From Vreelandella subglaciescola (GTDB lineage Bacteria > Pseudomonadota > Gammaproteobacteria > Pseudomonadales > Halomonadaceae): 52,254 nucleotides of DNA. The stretch covers positions 1-52,254 of the forward strand of contig JAKDRW010000010.1 in NCBI GenBank assembly GCA_030454225.1, in the 5' to 3' direction. Shown in pieces: positions 8,603 to 16,988 of the stretch (positions within the stretch are counted from its first letter, which is position 1; each line of letters opens with the position of its first letter). Under the pieces are notes generated by a model. It did no database searches and was not told where the DNA came from. It worked only from the letters and a program-made list of their open reading frames with translations. The translations under genes and the position numbers were made by a program.

Positions 8603-10270
8603 ATGAATAAGACTCGGCCAACAAAAAGGCCAGCGCCGCGTGTGAAGGCCGTAGGCCTGGCAGCGTTGGCGCTCAGCGCGGGGCTTGCCGCCTGGCCGGT
8701 GATGGCTGAGACGCTATCGGCAAGCGCGCTGGAAAAGCGCATCGCCACGGCTGAGGCGCAGGGCGATACGCTGCCGGTAGCGGCGTTTTATCAGCGCCTG
8801 CAGCAACCGTCGGCGTGGCAGACCGCCGCGCAGGTCGATGCGCTGGTGGAAGCGCTGGAAACGCTCAAAAGCGACGGACTGGCGCCAGCCGACTATCTGG
8901 ACGCGGCGGAGTCGGGAGAGACGCTAAATCAGGCATTTGAGCGCAGCCAGGCGGGCGATGATCAGGCCAGGGCCGCGTTTGAGGTGCGCGCCACCGAGGC
9001 GCTGCTGCTGGCACTTGAGCACCTGCAACGTGGCCGACTCAGCCCCGCTGAAATAGAGCCGGGCTGGGAGACGCCAGCGCCGCGGCGGACATATTCGATG
9101 GCCCGCGTGGCCACGGCGGTGACCGACGGCAATCTGGCCGACGCGCTGGCGTTGGCCAGGCCGGACACCGCCGCCTACCGGCAGCTGCGCGAGGCGCTGA
9201 TCGACTACCGCGCGCTGGCGCAAACGGCGCAAACGGCGCAGCGGAGCAGCGCGCCACTGGTGCCCGCCCGTGATGATGCCCTGCGTCGCGACGACGACAA
9301 TGAAGACGTGGCGACGCTACGCCGGCGGCTGGCGTATTGGGGGATGGATGAGGTGCTATTCGGTGACCCCGATACCTACGCCTATATCGATATCCCTGCG
9401 TCCAATGCCACGCGCTTTGACGCGGGGCTTGAGGCGGCGGTCAAACGCTTTCAGCGCCGTCACCTGCTCAGCGCCGATGGCGTGGTCGGGGGCAAAACCC
9501 GCCGTGCGCTCAACGGCTCGCTTGGCTCGCACGTGGATACGCTGCGCGCCAACCTTGAGCGTGCCCGCTGGATGCAGCCGGTCATGGCGCGCCGCCCGGG
9601 CGTGTGGGTGGATATCGCCGGCTATCGCATGCACTACACGCGCCCCGACGGCGAGCGCTGGTCATCGCGGGTCGTGGTGGGCTCGGCGCGGCGCAAAACG
9701 CCGGTGATCCACTCGGCCATTACCCATTTTACCGTGAACCCGACCTGGACGGTGCCGCCCACGATCTGGCGCGAAGATGTGCAGCCTAAACTCAAGCACG
9801 ACACCAGCTATCTGGCGCGGCGCAATATGCAGGTACTAAGCGCCGACGGCGCGCGGCTGGACCCCGAGGCGATCGACTGGCGGGCGCCGGGCAACGTGAT
9901 GCTGCGCCAGTCGGCAGGGGCGGCAAATCCGCTGGGGCGCGTCGTGGTACGGTTTCCCAATAGCCAGCTGATTTATCTCCACGATACCCCCGCGCAAGGA
10001 CTTTTTACCCGCGACCGTCGCGCCCTGAGCTCGGGCTGCGTACGCGTTGAGGGCGTGCGCGAGCTGGTGCGTATGCTGTTGAAAGATACCGGCAGCCGCT
10101 ACCGGCTGAGCGAGCTTTTGCAGCGCGGCAAGAGCGATTTGAACGTGAATCTGCCCGAGCGCGTGCCCGTGGCGCTGGTGTATCTCACGGCCTGGCCCGA
10201 CGCGACGGGCCAGGTCACGTTCCGCCCGGATATCTACCGGCGCGACGCTACGCTGCTCAACGCGCTGTAG
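8603..10270 (+). CDS. L,D-transpeptidase, YcbB/LdtD-like
   Basis: Periplasmic L,D-transpeptidase of the LdtD/YcbB type, which makes 3-3 (meso-DAP to meso-DAP) cross-links in peptidoglycan. The 555-aa protein has a signal sequence ending VMAE, an N-terminal scaffold region, a peptidoglycan-binding helical domain around residues 275-305 (VKRFQRRHLLSADGVVG) and a YkuD catalytic domain with HDTPAQGLF and SSGCVRV, Cys479 being the nucleophile. Length matches LdtD of about 600 aa. AAGGGGAAGG precedes the ATG. A tandem repeat of CAAACGGCG near 9230 encodes QTAQTAQ in a linker. Divergent from the other transpeptidase gene and followed by a strong terminator. Confidence 0.92.
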   Translation: MNKTRPTKRPAPRVKAVGLAALALSAGLAAWPVMAETLSASALEKRIATAEAQGDTLPVAAFYQRLQQPSAWQTAAQVDALVEALETLKSDGLAPADYLDAAESGETLNQAFERSQAGDDQARAAFEVRATEALLLALEHLQRGRLSPAEIEPGWETPAPRRTYSMARVATAVTDGNLADALALARPDTAAYRQLREALIDYRALAQTAQTAQRSSAPLVPARDDALRRDDDNEDVATLRRRLAYWGMDEVLFGDPDTYAYIDIPASNATRFDAGLEAAVKRFQRRHLLSADGVVGGKTRRALNGSLGSHVDTLRANLERARWMQPVMARRPGVWVDIAGYRMHYTRPDGERWSSRVVVGSARRKTPVIHSAITHFTVNPTWTVPPTIWREDVQPKLKHDTSYLARRNMQVLSADGARLDPEAIDWRAPGNVMLRQSAGAANPLGRVVVRFPNSQLIYLHDTPAQGLFTRDRRALSSGCVRVEGVRELVRMLLKDTGSRYRLSELLQRGKSDLNVNLPERVPVALVYLTAWPDATGQVTFRPDIYRRDATLLNAL

Positions 10271-10313
10271 CCGCTGCCCGGCGTTTATAGGGGACTATAA
10301 AAGGCATACCATC

Positions 10314-10348
10314 AAAAGCGCCGCTTCGGGTAAGAAGCGGCGCTTTTT
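10314..10348. terminator. Bidirectional intrinsic terminator
   Basis: Perfect inverted repeat AAAAGCGCCGCTTC-N6-GAAGCGGCGCTTTT with T runs on both strands. It lies between the convergent ldtD-like gene and the M23 peptidase gene and should serve both. Confidence 0.93.
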
Positions 10349-10399
10349 GATTGACAGCTTTTTTAAACTGCCCGGTTTTTACTACAAGCCGAAAGCCGT

Positions 10400-12124
10400 T
10401 TAGCCGTCGTCCGTGTCGCTGTCCGAAGGGCGATAGGCGGCGACGCTGACCGTGCCGGTGTCGCCGCTTTCCAGTGCGGCAACCATGGGTTTGGCCTGCT
10501 GCTGGAAAGCCACCAGCGTGTCGCCGCGCAGGCGCGTATTTTCCGGCAGCTTGACGTTCATGGCGTTGACCGGGGCGTTATTGACGTGGACTTCATAGTG
10601 CAGGTGCGGGCCGGTGCTACGGCCGGTGTTGCCGGAGAGCGCAATCTTGTCGCCCATTTCCACCCGCTCACCCTTGTGTACCAGCGCCTTGGACAGGTGC
10701 AGGTAGCGGGTGCGGTAGCCGTTATCGTGGCGGATGACCACGTAGCGGCCGGCGGCGTAGTGCTTGACCACGCGCTCTACCCGGCCGCCGGCGGGAGCAA
10801 TCACCGAGGTGCCGATGGGCATGGCAAAGTCGGTACCGTTATGCGGGCTGGTGCGCCCGGAAATCGGGTGTTTGCGGCCGGGGTTGAAGTTGGAGCTGAT
10901 CCGATAGCTACCGTCGAAGGGGTAGCGGGCAAAGGCCGGGTCGAGGCTGTGGCCGTCGGGGGTGTAGAAGGTGTCATTCATGGCGTTGCGTACCAGCGTC
11001 AGATCCATGCGCTGGCCCTGATACTTCACCGCCAACACGCGCGAGTCGAGGGTCTCGTCGTCGATCATGTCGGATTCGACCAGCACCTGAAAGTCGTCAC
11101 CGCGGCGGCTGTCGCGACGGAAATCAAACTTCTTTTTCAGCAGCTGGGTCAGCTCGGTGACCGCGCCGCTGCTCAGCCCGGTGGCCTCGGCCGAGCGGGC
11201 AAAGCTGCCGCTGATGCTGCCGGCATACAGGCGTTGAACGGGTTCACCCTTGCGTTCGATAGCCTTGATCTCAAGCTCACCGCTTTCCTGGCGATTGATG
11301 AGCACGCCGGCACGCAGGTTTTTCATCATCTTCAGCGTCAGCAGCTTGCCGTCTTTGTCGACCTGGTAGTCAAAGCTCTGGCCGGCTCGCCAGCGGGTGA
11401 ACATATCCGCGTCGGGCAGTTCGTCGAGCAGGCGGAGCACTTGGCTGTAGCCAAGCCCCAGCTCGTTCTGCGCCATGACGGCAAAGGTCTCGCCGGTATT
11501 GACGATGTGGGTTTTCCACTGGGGTACGTAGGGTTTTTGCGCCGCGATTTCCAGCGGTAAAAAGGACACTTCGTCAAAGTTGTCGGTGCCGTAGTCTTCA
11601 TAGGACGTAGCGTCGGCAACGGGCGCCGGCGCTGCGTTGGCGCTCACGCTGTCGGCAGCGAGCATACCGCTGCTCAGCGTGCCGACAACAACGGCGATAT
11701 GGCGCGCGCTGTCATCCAGCGGCGACGCTGAACTGTCGGTCAAGCGCTCGGACGGCAGCGGTCGGGGCGTCTCAAGGGTGCTCGCCGCGGCGTTGTCGAT
11801 CACGTCCAGGTTGATGATCTCGGAGGCCTGCAGGCTGCTCAAAGGGATCGTTTCACGGGTCGCATCGAGCAGTTGAGACGCCTGGTCGATTGCCGTGGCA
11901 ACCGGTGTTTTAGGCTGCTGTGCGTTGATGTGGGCGAGTGCCGGCACGCCGGGGGCCGCGTCGTCGGAAAGCGGTACAAACACGCTTTCCATTGGCGCCC
12001 CGGGTTGACTGTGATCGTAATAGGTCGTGAGTAACTTTTGTCCACCCAGCACGGTAACCATTGTGGCTACTGGTAAAAGTAAAAATTTATGCGTGCGGGG
12101 CAGCGAATGAAGGATTCGCAACAT
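10400..12124 (-). CDS. Peptidoglycan DD-endopeptidase, M23 family (MepM-like)
   Basis: Membrane-anchored zinc endopeptidase that cuts stem-peptide cross-links to allow wall growth. The 574-aa protein has an N-terminal basic stretch and one hydrophobic segment (KFLLLPVATMVTVL), a long low-complexity linker, an OapA/LysM-like domain (about residues 200-240, THIVNTGETFAVMAQNELG) and a C-terminal M23 domain with the zinc ligands in HNGTDFAMP (near residues 427-431) and GPHLHYE (near 507-512), all present. The order matches E. coli MepM. I chose the ATG at 12124; a TTG at 12142 is also in frame. The Shine-Dalgarno site is weak for both. Confidence 0.9.
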   Translation of the reverse strand: MLRILHSLPRTHKFLLLPVATMVTVLGGQKLLTTYYDHSQPGAPMESVFVPLSDDAAPGVPALAHINAQQPKTPVATAIDQASQLLDATRETIPLSSLQASEIINLDVIDNAAASTLETPRPLPSERLTDSSASPLDDSARHIAVVVGTLSSGMLAADSVSANAAPAPVADATSYEDYGTDNFDEVSFLPLEIAAQKPYVPQWKTHIVNTGETFAVMAQNELGLGYSQVLRLLDELPDADMFTRWRAGQSFDYQVDKDGKLLTLKMMKNLRAGVLINRQESGELEIKAIERKGEPVQRLYAGSISGSFARSAEATGLSSGAVTELTQLLKKKFDFRRDSRRGDDFQVLVESDMIDDETLDSRVLAVKYQGQRMDLTLVRNAMNDTFYTPDGHSLDPAFARYPFDGSYRISSNFNPGRKHPISGRTSPHNGTDFAMPIGTSVIAPAGGRVERVVKHYAAGRYVVIRHDNGYRTRYLHLSKALVHKGERVEMGDKIALSGNTGRSTGPHLHYEVHVNNAPVNAMNVKLPENTRLRGDTLVAFQQQAKPMVAALESGDTGTVSVAAYRPSDSDTDDG

Positions 12125-12598
12125 GAGTAAAAGGGCCGCCAAGTCTTGTCAAAAGGAAACAGTATACGGAAGAATCCTCGAAACCTTACCCCATGCGCAA
12201 GGGGGTGCATAGACTGTACGTTCATACACAGCGGCGGCAGGGGCGGTAGAAAACGAGCCGCCGGCGGATACGGCTATTTTTGAACACTGTTTGCTAATAG
12301 TTAAGGGCAAAAATAGCGCACCGTTTGGCGTTTTATTGACCGGTGACGGCGCGGCGCGTCGGCTTTTGGCCACGCTGGGGGCAATTTTGGCAGTGCGCGT
12401 TATTTAAAAGAAGGCGTTTTTGTGCAAAGACGTCGCTGAGTGCTCTGGCGCCGGGGAAAGTGACGTATCGCGTGTACCTTGCCCAGCGGCTGAAAGCGGC
12501 GTCGGTCAGACACTAAAAAGGGCACCCCCGCGGGGCACCCTTTGCTGATAACGCTGATCAATAAACGCCGGCACTAACGCAGCGCCTGGCGTCAGATG
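12125..12598. other. Intergenic region, about 474 bp
   Basis: Contains the terminator of the PRC-barrel gene (12515-12540) and the promoter and leader of the M23 peptidase gene. A 74-codon minus frame (12149-12373) has no ribosome-binding site or recognisable domain and is not called. I see no RNA gene here. Confidence 0.5.
12515..12540 (-). terminator. Intrinsic terminator of the PRC-barrel gene
   Basis: On the minus strand GGGTGCCCC-GCG-GGGGTGCCC followed by TTTTT. The stem is 9 bp if two G-U wobbles form. On the plus strand the same positions become C-A mismatches, so it should work only in the minus direction, 59 bp past the PRC-barrel stop. Confidence 0.8.
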
Positions 12599-13093
12599 TT
12601 AGTTGTCGGTCATGTCAGACGCGGCATCCCGGGTTTTCTGCCAGGCGCTTTCAGCACCTTTCTGGGTAGTCTGCCAAGCGTCCTGTGCGTTGGATTGTGC
12701 CTGTTCCCACCAGTCATGGTTATATGCCGGGAACTGCTCCACCTCTTCCGCGGTGGCGTCGATCATGACCCGATGCTCGACGTCGTCAAAGTCGTCGTCT
12801 CCCTCGGCGTTGGTTTCAAGGGAGAAGTAGTCGGTACCGACGACCAGCTCGCGGCCGCCAAGGCCGAGCACTTTGCCGCTCTCCACGACCAGTCCGGATA
12901 CTTTCATCTGCTCGTCAAAGAGAATGTCTTCGACTTCACCGATGGGGTCGCCCGAGCCGTTCATGATGTAGACATCGGCATCGAGGATGTTCTCGGCGGT
13001 GTACATGCCCTGGGGCTCGGTTTGAGCCTGCGCACCGAGTGTCACGCTTAGCAGTGAAGCGCCCAGTGCTGTCATCAGGATAGTTTTGCGCAT
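12599..13093 (-). CDS. Secreted PRC-barrel domain protein with LEA-like tail
   Basis: The 164-aa protein has a clean signal peptide ending GAQAQ, then a PRC-barrel domain (about residues 28-115) containing IMNGSGDPIGEVEDILFDE and an acidic DDDFDDVE stretch. PRC barrels usually occur in photosynthetic reaction centre subunit H and in RimM; secreted stand-alone versions are common in proteobacteria but have no settled function. The C-terminal 40 residues hold two 11-residue repeats, AWQTTQKGAES and AWQKTRDAASD, preceded by a degenerate copy, the period seen in LEA group 3 proteins. AAGGAG is 8 nt from the ATG. It is monocistronic, with its own terminator. A role in envelope or osmotic stress is inference. 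Confidence 0.85.
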   Translation of the reverse strand: MRKTILMTALGASLLSVTLGAQAQTEPQGMYTAENILDADVYIMNGSGDPIGEVEDILFDEQMKVSGLVVESGKVLGLGGRELVVGTDYFSLETNAEGDDDFDDVEHRVMIDATAEEVEQFPAYNHDWWEQAQSNAQDAWQTTQKGAESAWQKTRDAASDMTDN

Positions 13094-13710
13094 GGCTCAG
13101 CTCCTTGTTTCTTGATCGGTTGCCGGGGGGGGTTCGGTACCGGCCAGAACTTGTCGAGTAAAAGAAAATGCTGCAACGCCCAACACGCTAGACTACCGCT
13201 TGGCTGATGCAAACCCTTGAATAGGCAAAAAGGATGAAAGCGTTCGGCGGCTATTAGCGCGGGCGCCCAAACAGATGAATGAAAAAGCTGGTCAGCCGGC
13301 AGCGGCGGTGGTAATATGCGCGTTCCTCGCATGTGTTGACCCCTCCATCACGACGTGGCGCCGGCTTTATTTATGCTCGGCGCGTGAAGAACATCGGCCA
13401 CCAGCGGATGTTTACTGATGTGAAGATGGCGCGCTTTGTAAATTTCACCACGCGGGTGAAATTAGCGCAGTAGGTCGCCACAGCGGTTGGTTCGCTTTCG
13501 CGAAGTCAGCCGTATGCCAGGTGCGACCGGCGTCCTCGACTCCCTGTTTTCAATTTTTGTTGATATCGACTCCTGTTGACTGTTTGCGCCTTAGGTGGCG
13601 GCAGCGCTTGAACGCTTTGTCTGGCCTTTGTGGGCCGGCGTTCAAGGCCCGAGTCAGGGACGCTTTTGATGATTTTTTGCCGGCGTTGCCGGCCTACCAA
13701 GGTGTGATTA
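13094..13710. other. Intergenic region, about 617 bp, long helicase leader
   Basis: Separates the divergent PRC-barrel and DEAD-box helicase genes. Seen: a perfect inverted repeat at 13441-13463 (listed separately), a TTCGC-TTTC-GCGAA hairpin near 13491-13504, and GCCGGC-GTT-GCCGGC near 13679-13693 close to the helicase start. Minus and plus frames of 60-90 codons here lack start signals and family features. I see no tRNA or known riboswitch. A long structured leader would suit a cold-shock RNA helicase, but this is inference. Confidence 0.5.
13441..13463. promoter_or_regulatory. Perfect 9-bp inverted repeat, operator-like
   Basis: AATTTCACC-ACGCG-GGTGAAATT, with nine paired bases each side and a 5-nt centre. 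No T run follows, so it is not a terminator. The size suits a dimeric repressor site or an RNA hairpin in the leader of the helicase gene 248 bp downstream. The binding protein is unknown. Confidence 0.45.
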
Positions 13711-15411
13711 ATGACCTCGACTTCCGTCGCTTCGCCGAGTTTTGGCGATCTTGCTCTGTTGCCTGCCGTTTTGTCTGCCGTTGAAAGCCAGGGCTATAAA
13801 GAGCCCTCGCCGATCCAGGCACAAACCATTCCCGCGCTGCTCGAAGGCCGAGACATGCTGGGCCAGGCTCAGACCGGTACGGGTAAAACCGCTGCGTTTG
13901 CGCTGCCGCTGCTGACGCGTCTGGATATGACGCGGCGCGAACCCCAGGTGCTGGTACTTGCCCCCACCCGCGAGCTTGCCCAGCAGGTTGCCGTGTCGTT
14001 CAGCAAGTACGGCCAAAATATCAAAGGGCTGGAAGTGGCCACGCTGTGCGGCGGTCAGGAATACCGCGAGCAGCTGGGTGCGCTCAAGCGCGGCGCCCAG
14101 ATTATTGTGGGCACGCCGGGCCGGGTGATCGATCACCTTAATCGCGGCAGCCTGAAGCTTGGCGGCCTGTCCGCGCTGGTGCTTGATGAAGCCGACGAAA
14201 TGCTGCGCATGGGCTTTATCGACGACGTCAAGCGCGTGGTCGCGGATACGCCGAAAGGCGCCCAGCGGGTGTTTTTCTCGGCCACGCTGCCAAGCGAGAT
14301 CGAGCGTATCGTCAATCGCTACCTGGTCGACCCGGTCAAGGTGGCCATTGAGTCGCGTACTACCACCGGTGAAAACATCGAGCAGCGCGTGGTTCGCGTA
14401 GACGGCGGCGCCAAGCTGGAAGCGCTGTCGCGGATTCTGGAAGTCGAGCCGGTCGACGCGGCTATCGTGTTTGTGCGTACCCGCGCCGCCTGCACCACGC
14501 TGGTCGAGCAGCTGACCGCGCGCGGCGTCAACGCCGCCGGCCTGTCCGGTGATCTTGACCAAAGCCTGCGCGAGCGCACCATCACGCGCCTCAAGCGCAG
14601 CAAGGTCGACGTGCTGATCGCCACCGACGTGGCCGCTCGTGGCCTCGATGTGCCGCGTATCACCCATATCGTCAACTATGACCTGCCCCAGGATAGCGAA
14701 GCCTATACCCACCGCATTGGCCGTACCGGCCGCGCCGGGCGTAGCGGTATCGCGATCACCTTCGCCGGTTTTCGCGAAGGGCGCAAAATCGGCTGGCTAG
14801 AGCAGGGCACCGGCCAGAAAATGACCGAAATGCCGCTGCCCGACGAAGCCGTGATTCGCGCGCACCGCGATAACGTCTTCCACCAGCGCGTGACTGCCTC
14901 GTTGACCCAGGGCGCCGACGAGCAGCGCGCACTGGTTGAGCGGCTGGTCGAAGAAGGCCACGATCCCGTTACGCTGGCCTGCGCCTTTGCCCAGATGGCC
15001 CGCGCCGATGAGGCCCCGATTGGCCGCCTGCAGGCGCCGCGCAAGGATCGTAACCCGCGCGAAAGCCGCAGCAGCAGCGGCCCGCGCCGCGACAGCACGC
15101 CGAGCGAAGGTATGACCCGCTATCGCGTGTCGGTCGGCCACAAGGACGGTGTCAAACCCGGCCAGCTGGTTGGCGCGCTGGCTAACGAAGGCGGCATCGA
15201 AGGCGCGCGTATCGGGCGTATCGATATCCGCAACGCGTTTTCCGTCGTCGAGCTGCCCAACGGGCTGCCGCCGTCGATTCTGACCAAGATGGCGCGCGCC
15301 AAAGTATCCGGCCGTCCGCTCGAGATCAGCGAAGATCGTGCGCCGGCGGATCGTGCGCCGCGCCGCCGTCGCGACGGTGATGCCCCGGTACGTCGCCGCG
15401 AACGCGCCTGA
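13711..15411 (+). CDS. deaD: DEAD-box ATP-dependent RNA helicase, DeaD/CsdA type
   Basis: Cytoplasmic RNA helicase that unwinds structured RNA in ribosome assembly and mRNA decay, often cold-induced. All core motifs are visible: AQTGTGKT (I), PTRELAQQ (Ia), GTPGR (Ib), DEAD (II), SAT (III), ATDVAARGLD (V) and HRIGRTGRAGR (VI). The C-terminal part has a basic SR-rich linker and a DbpA-type RNA-binding domain (about residues 468-540, RYRVSVGHKDGVKPGQ), then an arginine-rich tail. At 566 aa it is slightly shorter than E. coli DeaD. DbpA itself is the alternative, but the extended basic tail fits DeaD better. AAGGTG precedes the ATG, and a strong terminator follows. Confidence 0.9.
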   Translation: MTSTSVASPSFGDLALLPAVLSAVESQGYKEPSPIQAQTIPALLEGRDMLGQAQTGTGKTAAFALPLLTRLDMTRREPQVLVLAPTRELAQQVAVSFSKYGQNIKGLEVATLCGGQEYREQLGALKRGAQIIVGTPGRVIDHLNRGSLKLGGLSALVLDEADEMLRMGFIDDVKRVVADTPKGAQRVFFSATLPSEIERIVNRYLVDPVKVAIESRTTTGENIEQRVVRVDGGAKLEALSRILEVEPVDAAIVFVRTRAACTTLVEQLTARGVNAAGLSGDLDQSLRERTITRLKRSKVDVLIATDVAARGLDVPRITHIVNYDLPQDSEAYTHRIGRTGRAGRSGIAITFAGFREGRKIGWLEQGTGQKMTEMPLPDEAVIRAHRDNVFHQRVTASLTQGADEQRALVERLVEEGHDPVTLACAFAQMARADEAPIGRLQAPRKDRNPRESRSSSGPRRDSTPSEGMTRYRVSVGHKDGVKPGQLVGALANEGGIEGARIGRIDIRNAFSVVELPNGLPPSILTKMARAKVSGRPLEISEDRAPADRAPRRRRDGDAPVRRRERA

Positions 15412-15481
15412 GGCGTTAGTTAGCGCATGACGCACCCGACGTGATGTATCCGGCATGATGTCCTTGGCATCGTTGTCGGCT

Positions 15482-15522
15482 AAAAACACCCCCGCGCCGT
15501 CATGGTGCGGGGGTGTTTTTTT
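15482..15522. terminator. Strong intrinsic terminator after the DEAD-box gene
   Basis: AAAAACACCCCCGC, an 11-nt loop, GCGGGGGTGTTTTTTT. A 14-bp perfect stem with T run, 70 bp past the helicase stop and 23 bp before the endonuclease V start, so the two genes should be separate transcripts. Confidence 0.93.
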
Positions 15523-15545
15523 AAAGACCTGCTACAGGAGACGCT

Positions 15546-16250
15546 ATGCCCATGCTGCCCCCCGACACGCTGCACGACTGGGACCTGTCCCCCAAAGACG
15601 CCATTGCCCTGCAAAAAAAGCTCGCGCCGCGGGTAGAACGTGGCGATTGTATCGCGCCAGTTCGCCATATTGCCGGCGTGGATATCGGCTTTGAGGATGG
15701 CGGTACGACCACGCGGGCGGCGGTGGTGGTGCTTAGGTGGGAAGCGGCCACCGCGCCTGCGCTCGAGGTCGTCGAGCAGGTGGTCTACCGCGAGCCGACG
15801 CGCATGCCCTACGTGCCGGGGCTACTGTCGTTTCGCGAAACGCCGGCGGCGCTGGGCGCGTTTGCCAGGCTTTCTATCACGCCCGAACTGGTGATGGTCG
15901 ACGGCCAGGGCATTGCCCACCCGCGCCGGCTGGGCGTGGCGTCGCTTTTGGGGCTGTGGCTGGAGGTGCCCACCATTGGCGTGGCCAAGTCGCGGCTATG
16001 CGGCCGCCACGCAGATGTCGGCGAGACGCGCGGCGAGTGGACGCCGCTTGCGGATAAAGGCGAGGCCATCGGCACGGTGCTGCGCTCGCGCACCCGGGTG
16101 AAACCGCTCTACGTCTCCACGGGGCACCGCGTTAGCCAGGCAACGGCGCGCGAGTGGGTGGTGCGCTGCCTGCACCGCACCAAGCTGCCCGAGCCCACGC
16201 GGCTGGCCGATCGCCTGGCTAGCCGGCGCGATGAGCGCGGGCGGCGGTAA
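15546..16250 (+). CDS. nfi: Endonuclease V (deoxyinosine 3' endonuclease)
   Basis: DNA repair enzyme that nicks one base 3' of deoxyinosine and other deaminated bases. The 234-aa protein has the metal-binding residues of the family: Asp46 in AGVDIGF, Glu98 in YVPGLLSFRE and Asp119 in VDGQGIAHPR, with spacing nearly equal to E. coli Nfi (D35, E89, D110). The PYVPG strand-separating wedge is intact. AGGAG precedes the ATG by 6 nt. The 3' end overlaps the convergent amidotransferase-like gene by 32 bp. Confidence 0.95.
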   Translation: MPMLPPDTLHDWDLSPKDAIALQKKLAPRVERGDCIAPVRHIAGVDIGFEDGGTTTRAAVVVLRWEAATAPALEVVEQVVYREPTRMPYVPGLLSFRETPAALGAFARLSITPELVMVDGQGIAHPRRLGVASLLGLWLEVPTIGVAKSRLCGRHADVGETRGEWTPLADKGEAIGTVLRSRTRVKPLYVSTGHRVSQATAREWVVRCLHRTKLPEPTRLADRLASRRDERGRR

Positions 16251-16893
16251 CCAGCGCGCGAATCAGGCGCTGCTGAGGGCGGTTGAAAATTAGCCACTCG
16301 GGGTGCCACTGCACGCCGAGTAAAAAGTCGTGGCGGCGAGACTCAATCCCTTGCACCAGGCCGTCGCGGTCGCGGGCGACGATATCCACGCCGTCCCCCG
16401 CGCGGTTGACGGCCTGGTGGTGCAGGCTGTTGACGCGGCACCAGCGTACGCCCAGCAGCTCGTGCAGGTGGCTATGCTCGGCGATATCCACGGTTTTGCG
16501 CGGCAGTACGGTACGCCGGCGCTTCAAGCCTTCGTGCGTGGTGTAAATGTCCGGGTCCAGCGTGCCGCCCAGATGTACGTTGATCAGCTGGGCGCCGCGG
16601 CAGATACCCAGTACCGGAGTCCCCCGGGGAATAAAATGTTCCAGCAGCGCAAGCTCCAGCTCGTCGCGCTCGGGGTCTACGCGCACGTTGAGCTGGAGTT
16701 CGGCGTCGTAGAGGCTGGCCTGAATGTCGTCGCCGCCGCCGATAACCAGCCCGTCGAGCGTCGCGGGGCGTGGGCGCCCGGGCGACAAGCGCAGCGGGCG
16801 GCCGCCGTGACGCCAGACGGCGAACCAGTCAAACCACCAGGCAAGGCGGCTTTTGCGGTCGGACGTGGTGATGCCGATAAGCGGTCGTGACAT
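16219..16893 (-). CDS. Class I glutamine amidotransferase-like / gamma-glutamyl hydrolase (peptidase C26)
   Basis: The 224-aa protein has the class I GATase triad: Cys98 in GICRGAQL and His197-x-Glu199 in VQWHPEW. It resembles PuuD, which hydrolyses gamma-glutamyl-GABA, and the C26 gamma-glutamyl hydrolases rather than a biosynthetic amidotransferase subunit. The upstream amidoligase gene on the same strand ends 95 bp away, a pairing described in comparative genomics of amidoligases, so the likely role is to cut or transfer an amide made by that ligase. I chose the ATG at 16893 with AGGAA 12 nt upstream; the frame extends to 17244 but would overlap the amidoligase gene. It overlaps nfi by 32 bp at the 3' end. 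Confidence 0.85.
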   Translation of the reverse strand: MSRPLIGITTSDRKSRLAWWFDWFAVWRHGGRPLRLSPGRPRPATLDGLVIGGGDDIQASLYDAELQLNVRVDPERDELELALLEHFIPRGTPVLGICRGAQLINVHLGGTLDPDIYTTHEGLKRRRTVLPRKTVDIAEHSHLHELLGVRWCRVNSLHHQAVNRAGDGVDIVARDRDGLVQGIESRRHDFLLGVQWHPEWLIFNRPQQRLIRALVTAARAHRAG

Positions 16894-16988
16894 GCGCAGT
16901 GGGCGTTCCTGATCAAAGATGAATAAGCGGGGTAAAGCGTGAATCCCCGCGCGAGGTTTGCGTTGCCGCAAAAACAAAGCGCTTGTCG

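Noticed and set aside
10586-11560. 324-codon plus-strand frame opposite the M23 peptidase gene
   Set aside because: Antisense of a clear gene in GC-rich DNA; the translation is rich in Val, Gly and Ala with no domain.
12149-12373. 74-codon minus frame upstream of the M23 gene
   Set aside because: No ribosome-binding site, no signal peptide or domain, and composition unlike the neighbours.
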